A DNA stretch of 64,000 nt from Desulfolucanica intricata (GCF_001592105.1 NZ_BCWE01000007.1:124001-188000); one strand, 5' to 3'; positions 7,609 through 17,584 are shown, counted from the stretch's first letter. The notes: generated by a model not told the origin, from the sequence alone. Made by a program: numbers and translations.

Positions 7609-10600
7609 CATCCATCACCTCGCAAACAAAATTACAGGGGCACCACTGGCAGTCGAAGGTATTATCCGGTCTTTCGGAAAATTTGTTTTCCAGTAAACCA
7701 TCAATAACAGCCGTTACATCCCGGTGTACCAATTTCAGAGACTCTTCTGAATGCCCGGTACTGATGACACCCTCACCATTAAAGTTAAATTCGGGTGTGT
7801 AAGCGTTAAACTTATCCTGCTCGTGGCGCAGGAAATAGAATGAAGTCACTACGTCGGTCTCCGGCTTACTTTGCAGGTAAGCATAATGGTAAAGGGCCAG
7901 CTGTAGTGAGCGGTTGGGGTCTCTAGGTGAGCTTTTGGCAAGATTCTTTTTATTACTCTTGTTTACCGTACCGGAGCGCTTACCTGTTTTGTAATCAATA
8001 ATTTCAATTATTCCGGTTTGGGGATCCCGGGACACCAGGTCATACCTTCCTCTAAGCCTGTGCTCCCGCCCCTTCAAATCAACATAGGGGACACTAAACC
8101 ACTCCTCTACCGCCAGTATTTCCCGGGTTTGGTCCTCTTCGTAAGCATAATAACGGCGCAGGTAATACTCTCCCCGCTCGTAGTTTTGCCGGGCCTGAAC
8201 CCGGCACCGGTAGGCGTCATCCCGCCACTGCTCCCGGTACCACTGTAAAAGCAAATTCAAAGACGGCAGTTCCCCTTTTGCTTTACGATAAAGATTCATT
8301 TCTGCCAGTACCCCGTGCAGGATCCGGCCAAAAGTCAGAGCTTCCCCACCGGCCTCTCCCAGATTTAGCACATGCTCTAAAAAGTAGCAGCGGGGACAAG
8401 CCTGGTAGGTATTCAGGGATGAGACGGACAGCTCCAGTCCGATTCCCTCCTTAAAAGGGCGGGCCGGCTGCCCAACCCTTAAGGGTACTGCAGGCTTTAG
8501 CCTGCCGTGCAGGTACTGCAGGCGTAAGACATCTCTTAAGGCTTCCCGGCTGTGCTCATAACCCCGGAAATTTATTGCCTTGATTAAGTTGAGTCTCGCC
8601 CGGCGGGCAGCCGAGGTTTCGTCACCGGACAAGACTTCGCCTGTACTGCAGCTGCATTCCTCAATTAAATCCTTCCGGCCCGCTATTTCCTCCAGAAATA
8701 CCGAGCGGGTGGCCGGCTGTTCCTGGTAATACAGGGCGTGGGTAAGATGAAGTTCCTGCTTAGCCCTGGTGACGGCCACATAGAAAAGCCGTCTTTCTTC
8801 TTCCAGATAGGAGGGACCGGTTCCCGTGCCTTCACGTCCACTCGCCAGCCAGTTCCGAAGCAGGCGGTCTTCAGCCATAGGATCTCTTTTGGCTTCTGTT
8901 GGGAACAATCCTTCAACCAGACCCGGAACAAAAACCACTGGAAATTCTAAGCCCTTGGCCTGGTGCACGGTCATAATATGTACAGCGTTCGGCGGATGCT
9001 CTAAAGCTGCCGGTTCCGGTGTATAGGAAATAATAAAGTCCTCCAGCCCCATACCTTTTTGTAAAGCTTCCCGAGCCATATTTAGCAAATTTCTTAAGGC
9101 AACCAGGCGCTGTTTATCAGCCTTTGTGACCTCCTCCGGTACATGAAGGCACCCTGCTAACAGGGCAGCCTGGTAGACACACTCCTCCGGTAGAGCCTGA
9201 CTAATTATTTCTTGCAGCTTTTCTACTTTTCCCCAGAGTTTCTGCAGATTCGGACTTACTGCTTCGCTTAACTCTCCCGGTGGGCTGCACATTACCTGCC
9301 AGAGGGTAAGCCCTGACCCGGCTGCATAGTGCCGGAGCCGGTAGTATTCCAGTATTTTATCCTTAAAAGCCAACCTAACCACGGCCTCCGGATCCTCTTT
9401 TCCCAGGGCCAGGTGCAGCAGAGCTAAAGTGTCACTTACGGCCGGGTGAATCTCCTCATCTAAGCCGTCCACCCGGTATGGTATCCCCGCCCGCTCCAGG
9501 GCCAGCCGGATTGGCCGGGCAGTTTGTTTAACACTGCGGCACAGCACCGCAAAATCACCCCAGCGATAGCCACCTGCAGCCACCTTTTCCCGAATGACTC
9601 GGGCTATGTATTCCGCCTCTATATTTTCGTTTCCGGCCACCCCCAAGTAAAGCTTTTGTTCCGGCAGCTCCAGTCCGGGATAAAGTTCTTTTTGCTCCCG
9701 CCGGTTATTACTGATTGAGTGGTTTGCTGCCTCCAGAATTAGTTTTTGCGAGCGGTAATTCTTCTCCAGTTTGTAGGTAACAGCACCGGGGAAATACTTT
9801 GAAAACTCTATAATAAACCGGTCAGTAGCGCCGCGGAAGCCGTAAATGGCCTGGTCGTCGTCTCCGACCACATAAAGATTCCGATGCACAGACAAACTGC
9901 GCAGCAGCTCAAACTGGGCCCGGTTGGTGTCCTGAAATTCATCCACCATTATGTATTTAAAACGGGAACGGTAGGTTTCCTGCAATTCCTCCTGCTCCTG
10001 AAATAAAAGCATGACGCGGTTGATCATATCACCAAAGTCTATTAAGGAGCGAGCTTCCATTTCAGTCTGTACCAGGCGGCAGGCTCTGGCTAAATCCAAT
10101 AAACGGGTACCCGCCCGGTACTTTTGCTGCTCTTTAGCAAATTCTTCAAAAGCTGTTAAGGGGACCAGCTCATCCTTAAGACGGCTTAAGAGGTTAAAAA
10201 CGTCTTCCGCAAGTTTGTCTAAACTGTTGTTGTGGTAAAAATCCCAGTCCTGTGAAGACAAAATTTCCCAAATGAGCTCCTGTCGGTACCGGTCATTAAG
10301 CACCTGAATACCGGTGCCCTCCCCTACAGGATAGGCTTCCCTAAGAATATCAAGACAGAAGGAGTGGAAGGTCTTAATCCACAGCCTGCTGTAATTTCCC
10401 TTCAGCCGGGCAGTAATCCGGCTGCGCATTTCCTCAGCAGCGGCCCGGGAGAAGGTAAGCACCAGTATTTCTTCCGGGCGGGCTACCTTTTCCATGGTGA
10501 GAGATATAAAGCGCTCGGTAATGACCTTGGTTTTACCTGTTCCGGCCCCGGCCAGCACACGGGCCGGGCCCTCCCTGTGGGCCACCGCTTTTTTCTGGGC

Positions 10601-10621
10601 CTGATTCAGAACCTGTTCCAA
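7595..10621 (-). CDS. UvrD-like helicase fused to Fe-S RecB-type nuclease (AdnAB-like subunit 1)
   Basis: A paralogue of the downstream gene, about 1008 residues. Walker A AGAGTGKTKVI lies near residue 25, VDEFQDTNRAQ near 225, GDDDQAIYGFRGA near 250, and RRLFYVAVTRAK in the second motor half. The nuclease part shows YQACPRCYF, IIEIIDYKTGKR, LQLALYHYAY and CQWCPCNFVC, so both motor and nuclease look intact. TTG 10621 is preferred because AAAGGGGG lies 7 nt upstream, while the longer TTG 10642 start has no site. The pair shares one transcript. It may act in break repair, plasmid or phage DNA degradation, or prespacer supply to the nearby Cas4-Cas1; the last is inference from position. Confidence 0.85.
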   Translation of the reverse strand: MEQVLNQAQKKAVAHREGPARVLAGAGTGKTKVITERFISLTMEKVARPEEILVLTFSRAAAEEMRSRITARLKGNYSRLWIKTFHSFCLDILREAYPVGEGTGIQVLNDRYRQELIWEILSSQDWDFYHNNSLDKLAEDVFNLLSRLKDELVPLTAFEEFAKEQQKYRAGTRLLDLARACRLVQTEMEARSLIDFGDMINRVMLLFQEQEELQETYRSRFKYIMVDEFQDTNRAQFELLRSLSVHRNLYVVGDDDQAIYGFRGATDRFIIEFSKYFPGAVTYKLEKNYRSQKLILEAANHSISNNRREQKELYPGLELPEQKLYLGVAGNENIEAEYIARVIREKVAAGGYRWGDFAVLCRSVKQTARPIRLALERAGIPYRVDGLDEEIHPAVSDTLALLHLALGKEDPEAVVRLAFKDKILEYYRLRHYAAGSGLTLWQVMCSPPGELSEAVSPNLQKLWGKVEKLQEIISQALPEECVYQAALLAGCLHVPEEVTKADKQRLVALRNLLNMAREALQKGMGLEDFIISYTPEPAALEHPPNAVHIMTVHQAKGLEFPVVFVPGLVEGLFPTEAKRDPMAEDRLLRNWLASGREGTGTGPSYLEEERRLFYVAVTRAKQELHLTHALYYQEQPATRSVFLEEIAGRKDLIEECSCSTGEVLSGDETSAARRARLNLIKAINFRGYEHSREALRDVLRLQYLHGRLKPAVPLRVGQPARPFKEGIGLELSVSSLNTYQACPRCYFLEHVLNLGEAGGEALTFGRILHGVLAEMNLYRKAKGELPSLNLLLQWYREQWRDDAYRCRVQARQNYERGEYYLRRYYAYEEDQTREILAVEEWFSVPYVDLKGREHRLRGRYDLVSRDPQTGIIEIIDYKTGKRSGTVNKSNKKNLAKSSPRDPNRSLQLALYHYAYLQSKPETDVVTSFYFLRHEQDKFNAYTPEFNFNGEGVISTGHSEESLKLVHRDVTAVIDGLLENKFSERPDNTFDCQWCPCNFVCEVMDDVIR

Positions 10622-10642
10622 AAGAAAGCCCCCTTTAAACAA

Positions 10643-10943
10643 CTTAGCAGCTATTTTTTGTAAGATTATGTCATACTTCTCGACTATGCTGCAGGTTTCC
10701 TGCTCTGGTTCTTACTACCTGTAATCAACATAGCAGATTGTTCCCATAGTCTTTATAATTACATCTCCTGCACGTTTGGATTGAAATGTCCAGCCATTAC
10801 ACAGCATGCTGATTAAATTTGAGTACAAACGAATAAGTCTTTATCCAGCAATATAAGTTTATAGTTTTATGGTAGTCCATACTGCTGACAACAGTTTGTC
10901 AATGGAAAAAAAAACCGCCAATAAAGGCGAAGTCAAAACTCTC
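10643..10943. other. Intergenic, WYL gene end to helicase operon
   Basis: No gene is visible. A minus-strand terminator for the WYL gene lies at 10905-10930 (CGCC-TTTATT-GGCG followed by nine Ts). The rest should carry the helicase operon promoter, but no clear hexamer pair stands out. Confidence 0.5.
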
Positions 10944-11966
10944 TTATAAATCTTTACTATACAGCTTTATGATATTTTCCGCCATTTTAAACATATCCTC
11001 CCTAAGCCATCCCGGCTCTAAAACTTCCACAGAATCTCCCCATTGAATAATCCAGGTTTTCATTTCAACAACCCCACAAACTTTAAAAGAAACAATAATC
11101 GAGCCGTCCTCCAGTTCCCCCTCCAGTGTTTGAGAGGGATGATAAACCAAATTTCTTACCCGGTATGCAACACTGGGGCTGAACTTCAGCTTAACTTCAC
11201 ATACCTCACCGTCATTAATCACACCCCAGCTGTTGGCCATGTATGTATTTAGATCAAAATCGGTAGGATATTGAAACTTCTCTGTAGTGTAAGGATAAAC
11301 ATCCCTTATCTGGTCGGCCCGAAAAACGCGGATGGCATTGCGCTCCAGGCAGTAGGCCACCAGATACCAGTTTTGCCGCTTACAAATTAGCCCGTAGGGT
11401 TCTACCACCCGCTGGGTTTCCTCCTGGCTGTGGCCTACAAAATACCATAGTTTTATCCGGTAACAGTCCTTAAGGGCGGAAACCAGTTTAGAAAATATAG
11501 TCCCCACCCGGTACGGCTCAGCCAGGGCTTCTTCTACCAGGTGAATGCGGCTGTGCAGTTTGTCCACTGCCAACTCTCTCGGGTTGTAATGGTATTTAAA
11601 AAGCGTGGAAACCAGGGCATCCTTTAGTTCATTCAGATGCCCTGTAAGGGCAGACCCCTTTTGCTGGAGCAAACTTAAAAATAACACCGTGGCCTGCTCC
11701 GGACTTAAGCTGGGCAAATAGCCTGCCTCCAGGCAGTAGAAAACAGTTTTTTGTCCTTCTATAAACTGTTCCTTTTTAACTAACGGTACCTTAAGTTCAT
11801 TTTCGATGGCTTTAAGATCTCTATATATCTGCCGCTCTGATATCTCCAGTTTATCCAGCAACTCTTTTACAGTTATGCCCCCGTAAGGAGTCCTTTTATT
11901 GATATAGTCAACTATTATGTTTAACCGCAGTCCCTTTGTTATATCCTTTTTGGGCTTTGCTGTCAT
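10944..11966 (-). CDS. WYL-domain transcriptional regulator
   Basis: A 340-residue regulator with an N-terminal DeoR/HTH_11-type winged helix (ITVKELLDKLEISERQIYRDLKAIE, about residues 25-55) and a WYL domain. In the WYL part, RVVEPYGLICKRQNWYLVAY shows the Trp-Tyr-Leu signature near residue 195, followed by the arginine-rich IRVFRADQI. WYL domains bind nucleic acid or small ligands and often control defence loci, including CRISPR. ATG 11966 follows GGGAGG. It lies on the same strand upstream of the helicase pair but is separated by a terminator, so control of that pair would be in trans; this is inferred. Confidence 0.9.
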   Translation of the reverse strand: MTAKPKKDITKGLRLNIIVDYINKRTPYGGITVKELLDKLEISERQIYRDLKAIENELKVPLVKKEQFIEGQKTVFYCLEAGYLPSLSPEQATVLFLSLLQQKGSALTGHLNELKDALVSTLFKYHYNPRELAVDKLHSRIHLVEEALAEPYRVGTIFSKLVSALKDCYRIKLWYFVGHSQEETQRVVEPYGLICKRQNWYLVAYCLERNAIRVFRADQIRDVYPYTTEKFQYPTDFDLNTYMANSWGVINDGEVCEVKLKFSPSVAYRVRNLVYHPSQTLEGELEDGSIIVSFKVCGVVEMKTWIIQWGDSVEVLEPGWLREDMFKMAENIIKLYSKDL

Positions 11967-12100
11967 AACTAAAACCTCCCGGCGAATTCCGAATATTAAT
12001 TATTTTGGAAAAAGTTCGCCGGGGTAATCTCAAAAACCTCCCATAATTATACAAACTAAAAATTATAATCATTTCTAAGAAAGCAATGTTTCCATCACGG

Positions 12101-12820
12101 TCACGGGATGTCAACATCAGGTTTGTTTTCAGGATTAGCGTTCTTAATATCTACATATAGATTTCCATTAGTATCTAACTGGGCAATACTTACTTCATCA
12201 ATTGTTTTAACACCATGCTCTGCCTGTAATTTTTTATAAAGCCAGTCTTTACTGAGACTAATTTCCTTTAACCTGTTTTCAATAAGTACGCCATCCTGAA
12301 TAACAGTTGTGGGTAATCCTTGATATTGGGTACTTAAATTTAAGTCTGACGGGGTAACCGGATTTAATTGACTTTTTCTCTGTACCGAAAGTTCACCGTT
12401 TCGTTCAAAAATAGCATTTTCAACATCCTCAATATTAAAAATTCCTTTTTCTCTTAGAAGCATCAAGAGATCATCGTAATTAAATCTCTGCCTGGCCATG
12501 GCTTCCTCATCAATTTTCCCGTTCTGTATTACAACAACCGGCTCCCCTTCTATAATTTTTCTGGCAGGTGTTACTTTTAACACAAGATAGCCTGTTAAAA
12601 TAGGTAACAGCGACCAAATTACCAAACCTAACAATCCGGGGTAAAAAGGATCCTGTAGTGTTGTGGTTAAAGTTCCTGCTATAGAACCTATTGTAATTCC
12701 AACAATATATTCAAAAAATGTTAGCTGGGATATTTGTTCCCGACCATTTAAACGAGTTAAAAATAAAAGTGCTAAATAAGAAACTACCGCTCTAATTGAG
12801 ATTTCAAGATACGGATTAAT
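12101..12820 (-). CDS. DUF421 (YetF/YcaP-type) membrane protein with ATT start
   Basis: A 239-residue protein with three N-terminal membrane segments and a cytosolic C-terminal domain. The N-terminus reads as family-typical NPYLEI..., followed by LTRLNGREQISQLTFFEYIV and GITIGSIAG. The only start upstream of this conserved part is ATT at 12818-12820: the codon before it is a TAA stop, and GGAGGG sits 6 nt upstream. No ATG, GTG or TTG occurs in frame until TTG 12634, which would delete the membrane part. YetF-like proteins are found in sporulating Firmicutes; their biochemical role is unclear. The C-terminal half holds two related DUF421 segments (VVVIQNGKI, TVIQDGVLI). Confidence 0.85.
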   Translation of the reverse strand: MNPYLEISIRAVVSYLALLFLTRLNGREQISQLTFFEYIVGITIGSIAGTLTTTLQDPFYPGLLGLVIWSLLPILTGYLVLKVTPARKIIEGEPVVVIQNGKIDEEAMARQRFNYDDLLMLLREKGIFNIEDVENAIFERNGELSVQRKSQLNPVTPSDLNLSTQYQGLPTTVIQDGVLIENRLKEISLSKDWLYKKLQAEHGVKTIDEVSIAQLDTNGNLYVDIKNANPENKPDVDIP

Positions 12821-13090
12821 TTAAATCCCTCCTTATTCTTTTACTGTTTAATATGGTCTTATAAAAAAAATTTATAACACCTGATTATTAACCTGAACCC
12901 GGGTTTTCGATTTAAGTTCATCTAACCCGGGCAGCATAGCATAACCATCAATAGTTAGCCAGGTAGGATAGCACCTTTCCCCTTATTACATTTGCTAAAG
13001 GAAGGTTTTTTCACGTCAAAGTATACAGATTCGGTATAGAGCATATTTTTCTAGCATAAAAATATAAAAAAATAATTGGGGGTTTATAAT
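12821..13090. other. Divergent intergenic region
   Basis: Separates the minus-strand DUF421 gene from the plus-strand transpeptidase gene. It has an inverted repeat AACCCGGGTT (12896-12905) with AACCCGGG (12924-12931), without a T-tract, so it could be an operator rather than a terminator. No small gene is seen. Confidence 0.35.
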
Positions 13091-14446
13091 TTGACAAGAT
13101 ATAAATACCCAATATTATTTTTGATAACTATTTTATTATTTTTCGTAGTAATTTGCGGTTTAAAATGTTATTCCAATGTAAGAGTCAAACCTAATATCAA
13201 TCGTTCGGAAATTGACATAATAATCAATTTCCTGTTACCCATGCGCCAGAATTCTTTATCGTCGAAGGTAACCGTTAGTACTGAAATCCCTAACACACCG
13301 GTTTCTTATAAAATTAAATGGTTAAATTCTACCACTATGATTTTGAGCTTGGAACAGAAGGGAAATCCCCGGGGACAAATGTTGACCTTTCAAATAAACG
13401 ATGCTCCAACCGCAATCCCGCTGCTAAAAAAAAGTGTTAGTGGGCAAGTAAGGCCTTCGGTTGATTTGAGGCTATTATCGGAAGCAGATTTGGGGAAAGT
13501 CCCCTCCGGAGGTCCGGTGCCGATAATCTTTAATACCCCGGTTGATCCCAAAAGCATAAAGGAATTTGTTACCCTTCCTATTCCCGGACAATTAAAACCT
13601 ATTCAATTTTCTTTAGCAAGTAAAAGATATACGGACTATAGCCAGTGGCAATATATTCCTGACAAACCATTTCAAAATAATAGATCTTACACTATAACAC
13701 TTAACCCCGGCCTTCAAAGTATGGGTAAATCCGTGATGAAGAAGAAGCAGGAATTAACCTTTACCACTGCAATTCAGCCCAGAGTTGTAAGGACTAACCC
13801 GGGTAAGAATGCAAATCAAGTTCGGCTTTATCCTTCGATTGAAATAATACTCAATCAAGAGGTTTCCGAAGCTTCTGTAAATGTTATAGACCTGCTGAAA
13901 AAAACTAATATTGTGGGTTTTACCGAAATTAAAAAGAACAAGATTATCTTTCAGCCCTCTTATGCTTTATTGCCAGGTAGAAGTTACACGGTAACGGTTT
14001 CGTTAAAATCAAAAGATCAAGAACCACTTAACAACTATAAATTTTCTTTTTCTACAGTAGATATGGAGAATAAGCTGTGGGTAGACGTCAACTTGGGAAA
14101 TAAACATACGGTCAGGGTTTACCGGGGAGATAAAATAATTCGCCATATGTTATGCTCGGGAGGGCGTCCTGAAACTCCCACACCAAAGGGTTATTTTTAT
14201 ACTCAAGATCGCGGCCATAGCTTTTGGTCAGCCAGGTTTGGTGAAGGTGCTACATATTGGGTACGACTGGTAGGGCAGGTCCTGGTACACTCGGTGCCAA
14301 GGGATCATAACTGGAAAACCAAAGAGGAAGAACACGCAAAGCTTGGTTTACCGGCGAGCCATGGTTGTATACGTTTAGATGAACAAGACGCTAAATGGTT
14401 CTTTGAAAACATACCCAGAGGCACACTCGTCATTATTCATGAGTAG
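13091..14446 (+). CDS. L,D-transpeptidase (YkuD) with Ig-like domains
   Basis: A cell-envelope enzyme, 451 residues, that should form 3-3 peptidoglycan cross-links or attach wall components. An N-terminal membrane anchor (YPILFLITILLFFVVICG) is followed by two bacterial Ig-like (Big_5) segments, recognisable by IIFNTPVDPKSI and TNPGKNANQVRLYPSIEI, and then the YkuD catalytic domain (about 340-450) with the active-site motif SHGCIRL containing the nucleophilic Cys. TTG 13091 is chosen because GGGGG lies about 8 nt upstream; the longer frame would start inside that site. The gene stands alone. Confidence 0.93.
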   Translation: MTRYKYPILFLITILLFFVVICGLKCYSNVRVKPNINRSEIDIIINFLLPMRQNSLSSKVTVSTEIPNTPVSYKIKWLNSTTMILSLEQKGNPRGQMLTFQINDAPTAIPLLKKSVSGQVRPSVDLRLLSEADLGKVPSGGPVPIIFNTPVDPKSIKEFVTLPIPGQLKPIQFSLASKRYTDYSQWQYIPDKPFQNNRSYTITLNPGLQSMGKSVMKKKQELTFTTAIQPRVVRTNPGKNANQVRLYPSIEIILNQEVSEASVNVIDLLKKTNIVGFTEIKKNKIIFQPSYALLPGRSYTVTVSLKSKDQEPLNNYKFSFSTVDMENKLWVDVNLGNKHTVRVYRGDKIIRHMLCSGGRPETPTPKGYFYTQDRGHSFWSARFGEGATYWVRLVGQVLVHSVPRDHNWKTKEEEHAKLGLPASHGCIRLDEQDAKWFFENIPRGTLVIIHE

Positions 14447-14776
14447 TATTAGGGAGGTGACACCATAAACGGTGTTTTCGGCTTTCTGATCATAGCCAGC
14501 ATTTTACGGAAAACCGGACCTTGGGTGTAGTGATATATAAGTCTTAATAAAAATACTATAATGTAAAATTGTAGTTAAATATGTAATATAAAGAAGGGAT
14601 TAGTAAAAATTTCTAGAAATATATTATAACTAAGAAACCTATAACAAACCATTAACAAAAATTAAAAAATAGAAGGAGGCTAGAAATTTAATTTTTTGCC
14701 ACAAGATTAAGTGGTGGAATAAAATACAAGTTGTCAGCTTGTTATAATTCAAATCAATTTTTAAGAAGGATGTATT
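14447..14776. other. Intergenic region before the histidine kinase
   Basis: A weak 5-bp hairpin with TTTTC follows the transpeptidase gene at 14460-14478. A TATAAT hexamer lies at 14557-14562 without a good -35 box. AAGGAGG about 100 nt before the kinase is not followed by a usable frame. Nothing else is recognised. Confidence 0.35.
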
Positions 14777-17527
14777 ATGGTTACCATATTTATTCTTGTA
14801 ATTTCTGTTACACTTCAATTTATAGCTGCTTTCTTGGCCTTAAGGTTAATCCGGCTCACCGGAGGAATTACACCATGGGTACTGGTTGCCCTGGCAGTTT
14901 TGCTTATGGCTGTTCGGCGCAGCCTTTCGTTAATTGATTTAACTAATGGATATTATCCTGGTAATATTATTACCACAGAAATAGTTGCGCTTATAATATC
15001 CATACTTATGGTGGCTGGCATAGCCCGGATTACTCCTTTATTCCTGTCTATTAAAAAATCTGAAGAAAATCTTAGGAAATCGGAAGCTAATTACCGTGCT
15101 ATTTTTGACTCGGCAAGCGATGCTATTATCCTTCTGGATATAAAGACAGGTGACATAATTGATGTTAACCTAAAATTATGTGAGATGTATGGTTACACTC
15201 CTGAGGAAGTTTGCCGACTTAAACCAATCTTGGAAAAACCCCCATATACATTGACAGGTATCTTACAGTTACTAAAAAAGATAGCTAAGGGAGAACCTCA
15301 TAGTTCTGAGTGGCTATGCAAGGATAAAAGCGGTACTATGTTCTGGGGGGAGGCTAAACTAAAACAGGTTACTATTAACGGCAGAGAATGTCTGCTGGCA
15401 AATATTCGTGATATCACTCTGCATAAGCGGGCTGAAGAAGTGTTACGCAGTGTGAACGATGATATAAAGAGGCAGGTTGCAGAGCGGACCGCAGAGTTGA
15501 CAAAAGCAAACGAAGCATTGCGGGACAGCGAAAATCGATACCGGATGTTGTTTAACAGTGGCAATGATGCCGTTTTTGTACATAGATTAACAAGCAATGG
15601 AATGCCGGGTAAATTTATCGAGGTTAATGACGTTGCCTGTAAATCACTGGGTTATACAAGGGAAGAATTATTAAAGCTATCACCTGCAGATATTAGAATT
15701 TCCGAAAAGCATTACGAGATTTCCGATGCAATGAAAAAGCTGTTGTTCCAAAAACATGTTTTATTTGAAAGGGTACATATAACTAAAGATGGTAAAAAAT
15801 TTCCTGTTGAAATTAATTCCCATTTATTTAATTTAAATGGTAAACCCACCATATTATCTATTGCCAGAAATATCTCTGAGCGTAAACAAGCAGAAAAGGT
15901 GCTGCGTAAAGCACTGGAGGAATCACAAATGCGTGAGACCGAAATGTCTGAACTTCTAAAATGTGCGCATGCTGTTTTAAGATACCAGAATTTTAAAGAG
16001 GCAGGACAAGTGATATTAGACTCCTGTAAAAAATTAATAGGTGCAGCTAACGGTTATATTAGTTTAGAAAGCATTGATGGTAATGCTGACGAAGTTGTAG
16101 CTATACAATTGGAGAATTCTTTTAGTAATATCCCTTTACCCTTACAAGCTATGAAAAATGAAGCATATCAGAATCAAAAGCCTATATTTTGTAACGATTT
16201 TACTAACAGTAAGTGGAAGAAATCTTCCACGAAAGGACATTTAAACATCGATAATGTAGTTTTTGTACCAATGATTATTGAAAATCAAGCTCTCGGGTTT
16301 CTATGTCTTTTTAATAAAGTAAAAGGTTTTACTAAAAATGATATTCAGCTGGTATCTACACTGGGAAAATTAGCTGCAATTGCACTTTATAACAGTCAAT
16401 TATTGAAATCACTAAAAAACAGCGAGGAACTTTTCCGTTCCGTGGCGGAATCTGCAACTGACGCCATTATCATAGTCGACAGCGATAAAAAGATAATTTT
16501 TTGGAATAGCGCCGCAGAAACCATTTTTGGTCATTTGTCCGGTGAAACAGTTGGACAACCAATTACCATCATAATTCCTGAACAATATCGCGAATTACAT
16601 AAAAATACAATAAATTGTGCAATTTTAATGGAATATTTAAATATTACCGGTAAAGCAGTGGAGATGATTGGTCTTAGAAAAGACGGCAGCCAATTTCCTG
16701 TGGAAGTTTCCTTTTCCAAGTGGTCAGTAAGGGATAATTTTTATTTTACAGCTATAATTCGTGACATAACTGAGCGCAAAAAAATTGAGGAAGAATTACA
16801 AAACACGATCATCGAATTAAAACACACTCAAAACATTGTTAAGGAAAAGGAAAAGTTAGCTATTATCGGCCAAATGGCCGCCGGTATGGCCCATGAAATA
16901 AAAAATCCTTTAACTGCTATCAGAGGTTTAGCTCATCTGATTAGAAAAAATTATTCCGGAAGCGAAACTTTGGTAAATCATATGAACGTTATCCTTAAAG
17001 AGGCTAACCAGGCTAATAACACAATTACAAAATTCCTTCAAATTACTCAACCCAGGCAGTTGTCACTAAAACTAGAGTCTGTCAATAGTGTAGTCGAGGA
17101 ATGTACTGAGCTTCTTAACCCTCAATTTATTAATAAGAATATCAAGTTGAAATATGAAGGTACAAAGGAATTGCCCCAATGTATGCTTGATCGGGATCAA
17201 CTTAAGCAGGTGCTGTTAAACATGTGCCAGAATGCTATAGACGCGATGGCTGAAGGCGGAGTAATAATAATTAAAACTGATTTTTTAACTGATAAAAAAG
17301 AAGTATATATAGAAATTGAAGATACCGGCTGCGGTATACCTATGGAGGAAATAAAAAATATTGGGGTTCCTTTTTATACCACCAAAGCTGATGGTATGGG
17401 ACTTAGCTTAAGTTCATCCTATGCCATTATTAATGCTCATAACGGGAGAGTTGAAGTTGTCAGTAAAGAGCGGAAAGGAACCAGGTTTGGTATTTATCTA
17501 CCCTGCTACAAGGCTACTAGGGAGTAA
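14777..17527 (+). CDS. Membrane-associated PAS/GAF sensor histidine kinase
   Basis: A 916-residue sensor kinase. Three hydrophobic segments lie in residues 1-95, then PAS 1 (about 105-225, DSASDAIILLD), PAS 2 (about 255-375), GAF (about 395-560) and PAS 3 (about 565-685, ESATDAIIIVD). The kinase core has the H-box MAHEIKNPLTAI, N-box NMCQNAIDAM, G1 DTGCGIP, F-box PFYTTKA and G2 DGMGLSLS, so it looks catalytically complete. ATG 14777 follows AGAAGG. No response regulator is adjacent, so its partner is unknown. The core resembles the Spo0A-phosphorelay/NtrB-like kinases common in this group, which is inference. Confidence 0.93.
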   Translation: MVTIFILVISVTLQFIAAFLALRLIRLTGGITPWVLVALAVLLMAVRRSLSLIDLTNGYYPGNIITTEIVALIISILMVAGIARITPLFLSIKKSEENLRKSEANYRAIFDSASDAIILLDIKTGDIIDVNLKLCEMYGYTPEEVCRLKPILEKPPYTLTGILQLLKKIAKGEPHSSEWLCKDKSGTMFWGEAKLKQVTINGRECLLANIRDITLHKRAEEVLRSVNDDIKRQVAERTAELTKANEALRDSENRYRMLFNSGNDAVFVHRLTSNGMPGKFIEVNDVACKSLGYTREELLKLSPADIRISEKHYEISDAMKKLLFQKHVLFERVHITKDGKKFPVEINSHLFNLNGKPTILSIARNISERKQAEKVLRKALEESQMRETEMSELLKCAHAVLRYQNFKEAGQVILDSCKKLIGAANGYISLESIDGNADEVVAIQLENSFSNIPLPLQAMKNEAYQNQKPIFCNDFTNSKWKKSSTKGHLNIDNVVFVPMIIENQALGFLCLFNKVKGFTKNDIQLVSTLGKLAAIALYNSQLLKSLKNSEELFRSVAESATDAIIIVDSDKKIIFWNSAAETIFGHLSGETVGQPITIIIPEQYRELHKNTINCAILMEYLNITGKAVEMIGLRKDGSQFPVEVSFSKWSVRDNFYFTAIIRDITERKKIEEELQNTIIELKHTQNIVKEKEKLAIIGQMAAGMAHEIKNPLTAIRGLAHLIRKNYSGSETLVNHMNVILKEANQANNTITKFLQITQPRQLSLKLESVNSVVEECTELLNPQFINKNIKLKYEGTKELPQCMLDRDQLKQVLLNMCQNAIDAMAEGGVIIIKTDFLTDKKEVYIEIEDTGCGIPMEEIKNIGVPFYTTKADGMGLSLSSSYAIINAHNGRVEVVSKERKGTRFGIYLPCYKATRE

Positions 17528-17584
17528 ACTTTATTACACGGGGCGGGACTTACAGGATTACGGCGGGAGTATTTCATAAAAACT

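Noticed and set aside
14459-14525. A 21-codon frame starting with ATA behind AGGGAGGTGA, ending before 14530
   Set aside because: ATA starts are almost never used and there is no further evidence of coding; the same spot can be a weak hairpin after the transpeptidase gene.
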